A stretch of DNA of 40,136 nt from Methanobacteriota archaeon (GCA_020725925.1 DYTN01000015.1:1-40136); one strand, 5' to 3'. Shown: positions 23,046 through 31,456, counted from the first letter of the stretch. The notes: generated from the letters alone by a model not told the origin. Made by a program: numbers and translations.

Positions 23046-24338
23046 TTATGGATAGACCCTGGCGACTGTCCTCGGGTACGGCGTCGCGTCCCTGATGTGG
23101 TCCAGCTTGCATATCCAGGTGACTATCCGCTCTATCCCGAGCCCGAAGCCCGAGTGCGGGACCGATCCGTACCTTCTGAGGTCGAGGTACCACTTGTAGT
23201 TGTCCAGGCTCTCGCCCTTGTCCTCGAGCCACGCGATCATCCTCGCGTTGTCCGTCTCCCTCTCGCTCCCGCCTATGATCTCCCCGAACCCCTCGGGCGC
23301 CAGCAGGTCGCTGTTCTTGTAGGTCCTGGGGTCCTCTGGGTTCTCCTTCATGTAGAACGGCTTGAGCTCCTTGGGGTAGTTGACGACGAAGACGGGCATG
23401 TCCCTGTCCTTCGTCAGCTCCCGCTCCTCGATCGCGCCCAGGTCGCTGCCCCACGAGACATCGAGCCCCCTCTTCTGAAGGTAGTCCATCGCCTCCTCGT
23501 ACTTCATCCGGTCGAACGGAGGCCTGATCCTCTTCAGCGTGGCGGGGTCCCTCTTGAGCAGCTTCAGCTCGTCCGGGCATTTCTCGACGGCCTTGTCAAG
23601 CATCGCGGCGACGAGCTCCTCCTGGACCCGCATGTTCTCCTCGTTGTCCATCCATGCGGCCTCCATCTCGAGGTGCCAGTACTCCGCGAGATGTCTCGGA
23701 GTCCGGGACTTCTCCGCCCTGAAGGACGGCGTCAGGGAGTAGACCTTGTCCAATGAGAATATGAGCGACTCCAGGTAGAACTGCGCGCTCTGCGATAGAT
23801 AGGCGATCCTGTCGAAGTACTTGATTTGGAACAGCGTGGTGCTGTCCTCCGGCGCTACCGCAGTGATGATCGGAGGCGTGACCTCGATATAGTCGTTCTC
23901 CTCGAACCATTTGCGGGCACCCATCAGGATGGCGGCCTTGACCTTCGATACCGCAGTCTGCTCTCTGGACCTTATCCACAGGTGTCTGAGATCCAGCAGC
24001 AGCTCGGTGCTCTGGTACTCAGTAATCGGGAAGGGCTCGGAGAGGCCTGCCACCTGGAACCTCTTCGCACGGACCTCGAACCCGCCGGGGGCGCGCTTGT
24101 CCTCCGCGAGCTCGCCATCAATCTCCACAGAGGACTCGATGCCGGCCTTGACCGCAGAGTCGAAGTCCTCGTCGGGCACGCTCCCCTTCTTGACGGTCAC
24201 CTGCATTATGCCAGTGGAGTCCCGGACGACTGCGAACACTATGCCCCCGCTGCTCCTCGTCCTGTACAGCCAACCCCTCAGCTGGACCTGCTTGCCGACG
24301 AGGTCCTTGGAGAGATGGCGATTATAAGCCCTTCGCAT
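23046..24338 (-). CDS. asnS: Asparaginyl-tRNA synthetase
   Basis: This class IIb synthetase charges tRNA-Asn with asparagine. An N-terminal OB-fold anticodon domain (VQLRGWLYRTRSSGGIVF) leads to the catalytic core with motif 2 (TPSFRAEKSRTPRHLAEYWHLE) and motif 3 (SGFGLGIERIV). The C-terminal ending RDATPYPRTVARVYP and YGSVPHSGFGLG favour AsnRS over AspRS, whose equivalent is closer to FPRDPxR. With ATG 24338 it is 430 residues, a standard length; longer upstream frames run into the divergent rimI gene and lack family similarity. A direct AsnRS implies the cell need not make Asn-tRNA only by transamidation. Confidence 0.93.
   Translation of the reverse strand: MRRAYNRHLSKDLVGKQVQLRGWLYRTRSSGGIVFAVVRDSTGIMQVTVKKGSVPDEDFDSAVKAGIESSVEIDGELAEDKRAPGGFEVRAKRFQVAGLSEPFPITEYQSTELLLDLRHLWIRSREQTAVSKVKAAILMGARKWFEENDYIEVTPPIITAVAPEDSTTLFQIKYFDRIAYLSQSAQFYLESLIFSLDKVYSLTPSFRAEKSRTPRHLAEYWHLEMEAAWMDNEENMRVQEELVAAMLDKAVEKCPDELKLLKRDPATLKRIRPPFDRMKYEEAMDYLQKRGLDVSWGSDLGAIEERELTKDRDMPVFVVNYPKELKPFYMKENPEDPRTYKNSDLLAPEGFGEIIGGSERETDNARMIAWLEDKGESLDNYKWYLDLRRYGSVPHSGFGLGIERIVTWICKLDHIRDATPYPRTVARVYP
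24321..24329 (+). promoter_or_regulatory. rimI TATA box inside the asnS coding start
   Basis: ATTATAAGC on the plus strand lies within the first codons of the divergent asnS gene. It predicts a start near 24351, about 22 nt before the rimI GTG at 24373. The two genes are separated by only 34 bp. Confidence 0.5.
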
Positions 24339-24372
24339 GGGGGCGCAACCCACATAATGCTGGAAGGCGGTA

Positions 24373-24855
24373 GTGCTGGCCGTGTCGGTCAGGCCTGCGG
24401 ACGTCAACGACATGCCCCATCTGATGAGGATCGAGGACGATTGCTTCGGAGCCGAGCGGTTCTCCGCAGAGGTGGTCAGGGCGTTCCTCGAGAGAGAGGA
24501 CACCTTCGTGCTCGTGGCAGAGAGGGACGGGGACATCGTCGGCTCAGCGATGGCGATGACAGACCTTCTTGGGCGGGAGGGCAGGATCGCCTCGATCGCC
24601 GTCCTGTCCAGCCACAGGAGGCGTGGCGTCGGCTCCGAGTTGCTTGTAGAAATCGAAGGGACCTTCCAGAGGAACAAGCTCGCCAGGTATACTCTGGAGG
24701 TCGAGACCACCAATGACTCCGCGATCGCACTCTACCGTTCCCGAGGCTACAACATCATGGGCATCGTCAGGGACTTCTACGGCCCTGGCCGCCCCGCGTA
24801 CTTCATGGAGAAGAAGGCTGCGAGGGGGCGAAGGCTCAGGATTGGGCAGGCTTGA
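24373..24855 (+). CDS. rimI: Ribosomal protein/N-terminal acetyltransferase, RimI type (GNAT)
   Basis: This 160-residue GNAT enzyme transfers acetyl from acetyl-CoA, in archaea typically to protein N-termini. The N-terminal part VRPADVNDMPHLMRIEDDCF and the acetyl-CoA loop IAVLSSHRRRGVGSELL (R/QxxGxG/A) are clear. The C-terminal half has YTLEVETTNDSAIALYRSRGYNIMGIVRDFY, the RimI pattern of substrate-site acidic residue and conserved tyrosines. GTG 24373 follows GGAAGG; GTG 24382 (MSVRPAD) is also possible. The tail is basic (RGRRLRIGQA) and overlaps the end of the convergent ileS by about 20 bp. Confidence 0.92.
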   Translation: MLAVSVRPADVNDMPHLMRIEDDCFGAERFSAEVVRAFLEREDTFVLVAERDGDIVGSAMAMTDLLGREGRIASIAVLSSHRRRGVGSELLVEIEGTFQRNKLARYTLEVETTNDSAIALYRSRGYNIMGIVRDFYGPGRPAYFMEKKAARGRRLRIGQA

Positions 24856-27800
24856 CCAGCAGCTCGAGCTCGAGTTTGTTGATCACCCATTTCTGGCCGC
24901 CGGCGAGCTTTTCGTTCCTTGTCAGGCTCCGGGCATGCGTCTCGTGCATGATATGCGCCTTGTGAGATGACATCGCGGTCTCGATGTCCCTGTGGCCCGA
25001 GTACTCGATGTCCACTGGGTTCTCGAACTCCAGGCCCTGCGCCTTTCGCATGTGCTGAACCCGCCTGATGATTTCCCGTGACAGGCCTTCCAGTCTGAGG
25101 TTCTGCGTGACGTCGAGCGAGACATACACGTGGATGTCGCCGATGCTCGCATGGGAGTATCCTGGCTTCTCCTTCTCTGAGACGATGACATCCTCCTCTG
25201 ACAGGTCGAACCCGCCCAAGCGTATCTTGCCCTTGGTCCTGAGGTGCCTCACGACCTCGTTCTCGTCGACCTTGGTCAGCAGCTTGGAGACCTCTGCAGC
25301 GCTCTCCTTCAGCTTCGGTCCAAGGGTCTTCAGGTTCGGCGAGACCGCATACTGGACCATCTTCTCTCGGCTCTCGAGGCATTCGACCTTCTTGACGTTC
25401 AGCTCCTCGGCGATCATCTTCTCGAACCGGCGCAGCGTCCATGCCTTGTCAGAATCGGTCGCGATCACGACCTCAGGGAGCGGCTGCCTCAGCTTGGCAT
25501 TCACCTTCTGCCTCGCGAGCCTCCCTGCTTCGACCGCCGTCTCCACGAGCGCTATCTGCCCCTCTAGCGTCGATTTGATGAGGTCATCGTTGACGGCAGG
25601 GTAGTCCTCCAGGTGCACGCTCTCTTTCGGACCATGGAGCGCCCTGTAGAGCCAGTCTGCGAAGAAGGGCGTCACCGGAGCCAGCAGCTTGCTCAGTGCG
25701 AGGAGCGATTCGTACAGCGTGCAATGGGCCGAGAACCTGTCCTGCGGGTCGTTTTCCTCCCAGAACCTCCGCCTGGACCTGCGCACATACCAGTTGCTGA
25801 GGTCGTCGACGAAGGAGACTATCGCCCTGACGGCCTCGTGCACCTCGAGGGAGTCGAAGCCTTCCCTCGCATTCCTGGCCGTCGAGTGCAGCCTGGAGAC
25901 GATCCACCTGTCCAGATCGTGCGTCCTCGAGTACTCGTGCAGGCCCTTGAACCCGTAGGCGTTTGCGTTCGACGCGAAGAACAGATACACATTGAGGAGT
26001 GTGTTCAGCGTTCCGAGTGCGGACTCTCGGACCTTGTCGTTCGAGAACATGATTGGCTGCCAGACAGGATTCGCGAGGAAGAACAGCCGGGTGGCGTCCG
26101 CGCCGACGCTCGAGAAGACTTCGTCAGCATAGATGACATTCTCGGTCCCCCTCTTGATCTTCCTGCCCTTGTCGTCGAGCACCAACCCCAGGACGAGGAC
26201 GGAGGTGAACGCGGGGGTGTCGAACAGCAGTGTTCCGAGCGCGAGCTGCGTGTAGAACCAGCCTCTGGTCTGGTCCACCCCCTCCGAGATGAAGTCGACC
26301 GATCTGTGCGAGTCGAATTCCGCTGCATGGTCCGACGGGTAGTGGTACTGCGCGAACGGCGCGCACGCAGAGTCGTACCAACAATCTATGACGAAAGGCT
26401 CCCTGCGCATGCTCGCGCCGCACTCAGGGCACCCGACCTCCACTGCATCCACGGCGGACCTGTGGAGATCCAGATCGCCCGGAACGGGGCTCTTGGCCAG
26501 CCGCCTCAGCTCCTCGACGCTCCCGACGCAGACCTCGTGCCCCTCTGAGCAGCGCCAGACGGGCAGCGGAGTGCCCCAGTACCTGCTCCTGCTGATGGAC
26601 CAGTCCTTCGCATCGGCCAGGAAGTTGCCGAACCTGCCGTGCTTGAAGGTCTCGGGGACCCACTTGATCTGCTCGTTCAGCTCGATCATCCGCTGCTTGG
26701 CCTCCGACGTCCTCACGAACCAGGAGTCCAGGGCCTTGTGGATGAGCGCTGTCTCGCACCTCCAGCAGAACGGGTACGAATGCCTCAGGAGGCCCCATCT
26801 GTACAGCAGAGCCTTCGATTCTAGAAGGCGGATGACGTCGGAATCCGCATCCCTGACGAGCTTCCCGGCGAGCTCACGGACTGCATCTGTGAATCGGCCG
26901 GAGGCGTCCACCGGGTCGAACATCTCGAGGCCTTCGGCCTCGCCTAAGTCGTAGTCGGTCGAGCCGTACGGAGGTGACACGCTCATCACGCCAGTGCCCT
27001 CCTCGTGAGTCACCTCGGAGGAATGGACGATCCGGAACCCCTTGCCTGAGAAATCGTGGTACTTGAACGGCGGCTCATAGGCCATGCCGAGCAGCTCCGA
27101 GCCCTTCAACTTCCGGACGACCTTGTCCTCAGGAGCAAGGAGATCCTGTCTCGATTCGGACACAATGAGCTTCTCGCCCCCGTGCTCGAACATGACATAG
27201 TCGAGATCCTTGTCGACTGCCAGAAGGGCGTTCCCGACGAGGGCCCACGGGGTCACGGTCCACGCGAGCAAGCTGGCGTCCATGGCCGCAAGCCTGAACT
27301 TCACCACGACTGACCTGTCCTCCAACTCCCTGAATCCGAGCGCCACCTCGTGCGTGCTCAGGGTAGTGCCGCACCTCGGGCAATAGGGCACGACCTTGTG
27401 TCCCTTGGTGAGCATGCCCTTCGAGTGCAGCTGCTTCAGGGACCACCAGACGCTTTCGATGTACTCGTTAGACATCGTCACGTAGGCGCTGTCGTAATCG
27501 ATCCAGTATCCGACCCTCCGGCTCATCCGCTCCCACTCGGCCTTGTACCTCATCACGCTCTCTCGGCAGAGCTGGTTGAACCGATCCACGCCCATCGACT
27601 CGATGTCCTTCTTGGCCTCGATACCCAGGGAGCGCTCAACCTCGAGCTCGACCGGCAGGCCGTGGCAGTCCCAGCCGCCCAGATACGGCACAACCTTCCT
27701 GCCGTTCATCACGTGGTACCTGAGAAAGGCGTCCTTCACGACGCGCGGGCGCGAGTGCCCTATGTGGGGCCTGCTATTCGCCGTCGGGGGGCCCTCGCAG

Positions 27801-27934
27801 AACACGAGCGGAAGGCCGTCTCGCATCCTCTCCCTGACCTTCCGGAGGATGCCCTGGTCCTCCCACAGCCGGAGCATCTCCTCCTCCAGCTGCGGGAAGG
27901 TCTTCCCCTCGGGTTCCAGGTAGTGCTTCTTCAT
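24836..27934 (-). CDS. ileS: Isoleucyl-tRNA synthetase with an atypical KMSKS loop
   Basis: This 1032-residue class I synthetase charges tRNA-Ile. Present are the HIGH motif (PPTANSRPHIGHSRPRVV), GWDCHGLPVELEVE, the editing domain (WTVTPWALVGNALLAVD; GTGVMSVSPPYGSTDYDLGEAEGL), a CPECG knuckle and DCWYDSACAPFAQYHYP. An anticodon-binding domain and a long C-terminal region with SHASIGDIHVYVSLDV follow. Where KMSKS is expected the sequence reads DDKGRKIKRGTENVI, so only the first lysine and a basic cluster remain. ATG 27934 has GGAGGGAT upstream and a TATA-like element at 27994-28005. The overall match to the archaeal/eukaryotic-type IleRS is strong; ValRS and LeuRS fit the editing and HIGH regions less well. 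Confidence 0.93.
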   Translation of the reverse strand: MKKHYLEPEGKTFPQLEEEMLRLWEDQGILRKVRERMRDGLPLVFCEGPPTANSRPHIGHSRPRVVKDAFLRYHVMNGRKVVPYLGGWDCHGLPVELEVERSLGIEAKKDIESMGVDRFNQLCRESVMRYKAEWERMSRRVGYWIDYDSAYVTMSNEYIESVWWSLKQLHSKGMLTKGHKVVPYCPRCGTTLSTHEVALGFRELEDRSVVVKFRLAAMDASLLAWTVTPWALVGNALLAVDKDLDYVMFEHGGEKLIVSESRQDLLAPEDKVVRKLKGSELLGMAYEPPFKYHDFSGKGFRIVHSSEVTHEEGTGVMSVSPPYGSTDYDLGEAEGLEMFDPVDASGRFTDAVRELAGKLVRDADSDVIRLLESKALLYRWGLLRHSYPFCWRCETALIHKALDSWFVRTSEAKQRMIELNEQIKWVPETFKHGRFGNFLADAKDWSISRSRYWGTPLPVWRCSEGHEVCVGSVEELRRLAKSPVPGDLDLHRSAVDAVEVGCPECGASMRREPFVIDCWYDSACAPFAQYHYPSDHAAEFDSHRSVDFISEGVDQTRGWFYTQLALGTLLFDTPAFTSVLVLGLVLDDKGRKIKRGTENVIYADEVFSSVGADATRLFFLANPVWQPIMFSNDKVRESALGTLNTLLNVYLFFASNANAYGFKGLHEYSRTHDLDRWIVSRLHSTARNAREGFDSLEVHEAVRAIVSFVDDLSNWYVRRSRRRFWEENDPQDRFSAHCTLYESLLALSKLLAPVTPFFADWLYRALHGPKESVHLEDYPAVNDDLIKSTLEGQIALVETAVEAGRLARQKVNAKLRQPLPEVVIATDSDKAWTLRRFEKMIAEELNVKKVECLESREKMVQYAVSPNLKTLGPKLKESAAEVSKLLTKVDENEVVRHLRTKGKIRLGGFDLSEEDVIVSEKEKPGYSHASIGDIHVYVSLDVTQNLRLEGLSREIIRRVQHMRKAQGLEFENPVDIEYSGHRDIETAMSSHKAHIMHETHARSLTRNEKLAGGQKWVINKLELELLVKPAQS

Positions 27935-27993
27935 GACGGCAAATCCCTCCAGAAGGATCCTATCACGAGCTCGGCAATGGTAGCAGAGAATCA

Positions 27994-28005
27994 GCTAATT
28001 ATGAT
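27994..28005 (-). promoter_or_regulatory. TATA-like element of ileS
   Basis: The minus-strand ATCATAATTAGC is centred near 28000. It predicts a start near 27974 and a leader of about 40 nt containing GGAGGGAT before ATG 27934. Confidence 0.45.
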
Positions 28006-28056
28006 TATCACGCGCTGGGCTGCCGGGCTCATCTGAAGGTCGCTACCGTCGGCAGT

Positions 28057-28067
28057 GTATATAATTC
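28057..28067 (+). promoter_or_regulatory. Strong orphan TATA box
   Basis: GTATATAATTC is among the best TATA matches in the window, yet no recognised gene follows. The predicted start is near 28088. Downstream lie a possible 28-codon ORF at 28101 and, from 28193, a second TATA box for the next gene. Confidence 0.5.
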
Positions 28068-28100
28068 TTGGCCGGTCAGGGCCGTTTCGATGCGATCCGC

Positions 28101-28187
28101 ATGATGACTCACACCGCTTCTCCCGTACCTGAGAAACGCTTCAATCCAAGCCATCTGGCCATGCTGCAGCCGCCGAAGTGGAATTAA
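28101..28187 (+). CDS. Possible 28-residue small ORF behind the orphan promoter
   Basis: ATG 28101 opens a frame of 28 codons ending TAA 28185-28187; the C-terminal part reads FNPSHLAMLQPPKWN. The predicted start from the TATA box at 28057-28067 leaves a leader of about 13 nt without an SD site. I do not recognise the peptide. The same stretch could instead be a non-coding RNA: a C-box-like ATGATGA (28101-28107) and a CTGA (28129-28132) occur, but at the wrong spacing for a normal C/D guide RNA. Confidence 0.3.
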   Translation: MMTHTASPVPEKRFNPSHLAMLQPPKWN

Positions 28188-28192
28188 GAAAG

Positions 28193-28205
28193 TTCTATAT
28201 AATAG
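28193..28205 (+). promoter_or_regulatory. TATA box of the 56-residue protein gene
   Basis: TCTATATAATAG predicts a start near 28225 and a leader of about 50 nt before ATG 28276, with AAGGTGA as the SD site. Confidence 0.55.
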
Positions 28206-28275
28206 AGCACGTATAGCGCGGCTCGTGCATCCCATGGCCTGGGGTGGTGCCTGAGGCCTAGAAAGGTGAACACAG

Positions 28276-28446
28276 ATGGAAGAGCCCTTGTGCAACGTGG
28301 AGTTTCTGAAGAGCAACTCGACCTATGTGGCAAGAGTGCAGAGCGACCTCGGCGGACTTAGGGAATACCGGAGCGGCAGCCTCGAGGAGATCCTCGAGCA
28401 GGTCATCATAGATCTGCAGGAGGAGTTCGAGGGGGCGAGGCTCTAG
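28276..28446 (+). CDS. Small acidic protein of 56 residues, unknown function
   Basis: The frame from ATG 28276 to TAG 28444-28446 is supported by AAGGTGA 7 nt upstream and a good TATA box. The protein looks folded: two likely strands (NVEFLKSNSTYVARVQS) and a helix rich in Glu and Leu (SLEEILEQVIIDLQEEFEG). No metal motif, signal or membrane segment is visible. I do not recognise the family. It precedes the RAM-domain gene by 126 bp on the same strand; that gap shows nothing beyond a possible weak promoter. Confidence 0.6.
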   Translation: MEEPLCNVEFLKSNSTYVARVQSDLGGLREYRSGSLEEILEQVIIDLQEEFEGARL

Positions 28447-28572
28447 GCAGTCGAGGCAAGCGGGAAGACCATCTGCAGCAGGTGCTCGCAAGGACGCCCT
28501 TGTTCATCCGCAGGCTTTTCACACCACTAGAAGGCACTCGACGCGGAAGGACGCCAGTAAGGGGGCGTTGAC

Positions 28573-28914
28573 ATGGAAGAGAAGGACAAGAAGGAGTACG
28601 AGGAGGTCATTTCGTCGTACTACGGCGAGGACCAGGTCGCGGCGCTTGTGACTTTCAAAATCGACACCAAGGGCTCTGACCAGGTGGCGCAGAGGATCGC
28701 GGGCTTCCCCCATATCGAGGACGTCTTCCTGGTGACTGGCGACACCGACATCATCGCGAAGGCGAGGTTCCCGAACTACGCTGCCCTGAAGAAATTCATC
28801 GTCGACGATGTCGCGGAGATCGAGGGCGTGAAGGAGACCAAGACATTCATGGTCGTCACGACCTTCAAGGAGCGCGGCAAGATACGCGAGGAGTCCGACG
28901 AGGAGAAGAAGTAG
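28573..28914 (+). CDS. Stand-alone Lrp/AsnC ligand-binding (RAM) domain protein
   Basis: The 113-residue protein is an AsnC_trans_reg/RAM domain without a helix-turn-helix. Characteristic features are VAALVTFKIDTKGSDQVAQRI, the central IEDVFLVTGDTDIIAKARFPNY (the G-D-x-D turn where effectors bind at the dimer interface) and ETKTFMVVTTFKE. Free RAM domains are common in archaea and can hetero-oligomerise with full Lrp regulators or bind amino acids alone. A charged helical N-terminus (EEKDKKEYEEV) and Lys/Glu tail flank it. ATG 28573 has a G-rich SD site. It is followed 47 bp later by the UPF0147 gene. Confidence 0.88.
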   Translation: MEEKDKKEYEEVISSYYGEDQVAALVTFKIDTKGSDQVAQRIAGFPHIEDVFLVTGDTDIIAKARFPNYAALKKFIVDDVAEIEGVKETKTFMVVTTFKERGKIREESDEEKK

Positions 28915-28961
28915 GAGGCGTGGAAGGATACTCCGAGAGGCGCTCAACAGAGGTGATCACG

Positions 28962-29219
28962 ATGGCAGACATGGAGACAAGGCTGAGGCAGATCATGGAG
29001 GTGCTGGACCAGCTGGCTGAGGACACCTCGGTCCCGAGGAACATAAGGCGAGGGGCGACGGACGCGAAGGACAGGCTTTTGAGGAAGAACGAGGCCCTGG
29101 ACGTCCGCAGCGCGAGCGCAATTATGATTCTGGACGAGCTTGCGAACGACCCGAACATACCGCTCCACGGAAGAACCCTGATATGGAACATCATAAGCCA
29201 GCTGGAGACCGTGAAGTGA
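28962..29219 (+). CDS. UPF0147 family protein
   Basis: This small archaeal protein of 85 residues matches UPF0147: METRLRQIMEVLDQLAEDTSVPRNIRRGATDAKDRLL, with the family's EDTxVPRNIRR core, then a second similar helical half (AIMILDELANDPNIPLHGRTLIW). The two halves look like an internal repeat of a short helical unit (LDQLAEDTSVP versus LDELANDPNIP). Function is unknown. ATG 28962 has GAGGTGATC 4 nt upstream, an almost perfect anti-SD match, so this start is firm. It ends 34 bp before tRNA-Gly. Confidence 0.9.
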   Translation: MADMETRLRQIMEVLDQLAEDTSVPRNIRRGATDAKDRLLRKNEALDVRSASAIMILDELANDPNIPLHGRTLIWNIISQLETVK

Positions 29220-29253
29220 ATTCTCACGGGTGATATCCGTTGCGGTTCTCGGC

Positions 29254-29325
29254 GCGGCTGTAGTCGACCGGTTAGGACTGGAGCTTCCCAAGCTTCAAAC
29301 CCGGGTTCAAATCCCGGCGGCCGCA
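29254..29325 (+). tRNA. tRNA-Gly(CCC)
   Basis: A full cloverleaf can be drawn. The acceptor GCGGCTG (29254-29260) pairs with CGGCCGC (29318-29324) with one T-G pair and discriminator A. The D arm is GTC/GAC with GG in the loop; the anticodon arm GGAGC/GCTTC has loop TTCCCAA (anticodon CCC at 29287-29289). A 4-nt variable loop precedes the T arm CCGGG/CCCGG with loop TTCAAAT. CCA is not encoded and no intron is seen. It marks the left edge of the accessory stretch. Confidence 0.95.
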
Positions 29326-29505
29326 CGTTCATTTCCCTCGGAAAAGACCGTATGGAAGGAAAGGCGGTCGGATACGCTGAATGCCGTGCTATGTTCTATC
29401 AAGGATAGTAACATGGTAATACTTGGAAGTCGATTTGATAGTCGAAGGCCCGTGGGTGGAAATATCGACCTCTCGTGGTCGACCGGGTCTGGGGGAGATG
29501 AGTCG

Positions 29506-30414
29506 ATGGCGAGGAGAGTAGCGAAGTGGCTTTCGGGTTTCGTAGTCTTGGTCATGCTCGCAGTTGCAGTTCCGCAGACCGCGTCTGCACAGACACTGCC
29601 AACAGTGACCATCACAGAGGACACCGTGCTCACTGCCGATCTCAATGCGCGTATCGTGATAGGCGCCAATGGCATTACTCTTGACGGGGCTGGACATGCA
29701 ATAACTGGCGATGGCACCGGCATCGGTATTGATTTGACCGGGCGGAAGGGGGTTACCGTCATGAACTGCAGGGTGAGTTGGTTTGTGATTGGGGTTTGCC
29801 TGGATTCGTCGCACGACAACACTATTGCGAACAATACGGTCAGTCCTAATGCGGACGGCACTGGGGGCACCATCCCCCCGTTTTACTACTCAGGGATCTT
29901 GCTGAAGTGGTCCCACCGCAACACCCTAACTTACAATTCAATCAGTGACTGCCCCAAGGGAGTCATGTTGCACTATTCAGATCACAATACCCTGACAAAC
30001 AACACGGCGGACGGCAACGGGATAATGTGGCCAAGTACGTATGGCATAATCCTGTCGGGATCAGGCAACATCCTTACTGGCAACTTGGCCATCGGCAATT
30101 ACCGCGGCTTCGTGTTAGGTGGCAATCACAACAAGCTCCTTGACAACATGGCACGTGACAATCGTCATGGTTTCTATCTTGAGAATGCTTTGCACAACAC
30201 TTTGACGGGCAATACTGCCAACAACAGCCTTTTAGGCTTTGTGCTGGACTCGTGGCTTGTGTGTTACAACAAATTCCTCAGGAATGTAGCCTACGACAAC
30301 ATGTGGGACGTCTTCTTTAAGATGGATCTTGGGTATGTCAGAATTCACAATAAGTTCGTCGACAACATGTTCACCACCTGGGGCTATGATTGGAATTATC
30401 CTGGGAATTTTTGA
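29506..30414 (+). CDS. Secreted right-handed beta-helix (NosD-like) repeat protein
   Basis: The 302-residue protein starts with a signal peptide (MARRVAKWLSGFVVLVMLAV...ASA) after the SD run GGGGGAGATG. The rest is a string of parallel beta-helix rungs with the PbH1/NosD pattern N-T-(I/L)-xx-N: DNTIANNTVS, RNTLTYNSIS, HNTLTNNTAD, GNILTGNLAI, HNKLLDNMAR, HNTLTGNTAN. Such proteins bind or cleave carbohydrates or, in NosD itself, assist copper-site assembly; nothing here fixes the role. It ends with aromatic-rich WGYDWNYPGNF. Codon and base use look less GC-rich than the neighbouring housekeeping genes, as expected of an accessory gene. From 29326 to 29505 I see nothing but leader sequence. Confidence 0.85.
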   Translation: MARRVAKWLSGFVVLVMLAVAVPQTASAQTLPTVTITEDTVLTADLNARIVIGANGITLDGAGHAITGDGTGIGIDLTGRKGVTVMNCRVSWFVIGVCLDSSHDNTIANNTVSPNADGTGGTIPPFYYSGILLKWSHRNTLTYNSISDCPKGVMLHYSDHNTLTNNTADGNGIMWPSTYGIILSGSGNILTGNLAIGNYRGFVLGGNHNKLLDNMARDNRHGFYLENALHNTLTGNTANNSLLGFVLDSWLVCYNKFLRNVAYDNMWDVFFKMDLGYVRIHNKFVDNMFTTWGYDWNYPGNF

Positions 30415-30844
30415 TACCTAGAGCGGTGCGTTTCCAACAACACTGAGTTCTTTCCGTACCTTGACTGAGGCTGCCAGCAGGCTTGCTTGCCGTCTAGCGA
30501 AACAGGCATGTGGTTTGAAAAGCGTTAGAAAGAAGGAAAGGGGTTTGAGCAGGGTTTCCGTATCCTTCTAAAAACACGATTCTTGGCCGATCTTGCACCT
30601 TTTCAGGTCGAGCCAGTATTTTTCGTGGACCCTTATCCCACAGAGTCCATCTTTTCGCTGCTTGATTGAAATCAGAAAAAGGATGTCTGGCTCAGAGCAG
30701 GTGCGCGGCCCGGCAGCCGCACTTCTGTCCGCAGCTGGCCACACAGCGCTCCGCCTCAAGCGAGAGGACGAATCCGCCCGGGAGTCCCCTGGCCTCGAAG
30801 TGGCCAGTTCAAAGTATATGAGAAGAAGAGGTTTCAAATCCGGT
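30415..30844. other. Intergenic stretch without a convincing gene
   Basis: This 430-bp gap follows the beta-helix gene. Open frames exist on the minus strand but have poor composition, no SD site and no recognisable family. The only structure I see is the left copy of a repeat at 30664-30721. Confidence 0.5.
30664..30721 (+). repeat. Diverged direct repeat, left copy
   Basis: Bases 30664-30692 match 32823-32851 at 27 of 29 positions. The next 29 bases of each copy differ except near the end, where CCCGxCAGCCGCA is shared (30709-30721 and 32868-32880). That shared end resembles the 3' end of the tRNA-Gly gene at 29254. The 2.1 kb between the copies holds a secreted protein and a regulator. 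Confidence 0.6.
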
Positions 30845-31456
30845 TCAGGATGGCCATGATAAAAACCAGATGTCGTCCAGCACGAAGTACGACCGGTTGC
30901 CAACTAGCTGTGCGAGCCAGATTGACGTCGATGTGCCCCAGAAGAACTCCTTCACGTCACCGAGCATCCAAGCCTTCACGGTAACACTCAGCTCGTCTCC
31001 TTTGATGACAAAGGGCACCTCCCAGAAGACCTCATCGCCTCCAGTCAGTAATGGCCTGTGGTCAGCCACGGCGGCGCGGAACGCATTGCCGTCCCACATG
31101 ATACTGATGTGGAACTCAACAATGGTCGGCCATCCAGGCGGAAGAGGCCATGCCCCGTAGTAGACGTTCGGGTCATAGTCGATCCCCCAAGCCCAGAACA
31201 TAGCCTTGATGCCGTTCGACGAGATTGGATCCTCCGGAACTGGAGCGGCCATCTTCATGGAGAACACATATGCACCGCCCTTCTTCGCCAGCCCCTCTTC
31301 GACGATATCCTGATATCCTTGCGCCACCAGACCATTTCCGACACTGCCTGCATCACCGACTGGATCTTCCACGATCATCGCGCCAGCACTGGCCGGCTGG
31401 GCAATCATCAGCAATGCGATTGGGATGCAGAGCGTCACGATCGCTGTAGTTCTCAT
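30845..31456 (-). CDS. Secreted protein of unknown function
   Basis: This 203-residue exported protein has a clear signal peptide (MRTTAIVTLCIPIALLMIAQPASA). ATG 31456 follows a strong SD site, GGAGGTGAGG. The mature part starts with IVEDPVGDAGS and continues with DIVEEGLAKKGGAYVFSMKM, a layout like the acidic DPxGD start of secreted beta-sandwich domains (DOMON/CBM9-like). Aromatic-rich segments follow (FWAWGIDYDPNVYYGAWPLPPGWP; EFFWGTSTSIWLAQL). The similarity to such folds is suggestive only. A TATA box at 31553-31565 (minus) serves it. It lies between the two repeat copies. Confidence 0.7.
   Translation of the reverse strand: MRTTAIVTLCIPIALLMIAQPASAGAMIVEDPVGDAGSVGNGLVAQGYQDIVEEGLAKKGGAYVFSMKMAAPVPEDPISSNGIKAMFWAWGIDYDPNVYYGAWPLPPGWPTIVEFHISIMWDGNAFRAAVADHRPLLTGGDEVFWEVPFVIKGDELSVTVKAWMLGDVKEFFWGTSTSIWLAQLVGNRSYFVLDDIWFLSWPS

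Noticed and set aside
24339-24713. Extended N-terminus for asnS
   Set aside because: The open frame continues antisense through rimI, but it lacks family similarity, and ATG 24338 gives the normal AsnRS length.
28101-28132. C/D box guide RNA
   Set aside because: ATGATGA and CTGA are present but 21 nt apart, with no internal D'/C' pair and no terminal stem, so the match is probably chance.
30568-30903. Minus-strand open frame of about 110 codons
   Set aside because: It overlaps the end of the secreted-protein gene, has an implausible composition (Ser/Arg-rich stretches), no SD site, and covers a DNA repeat.
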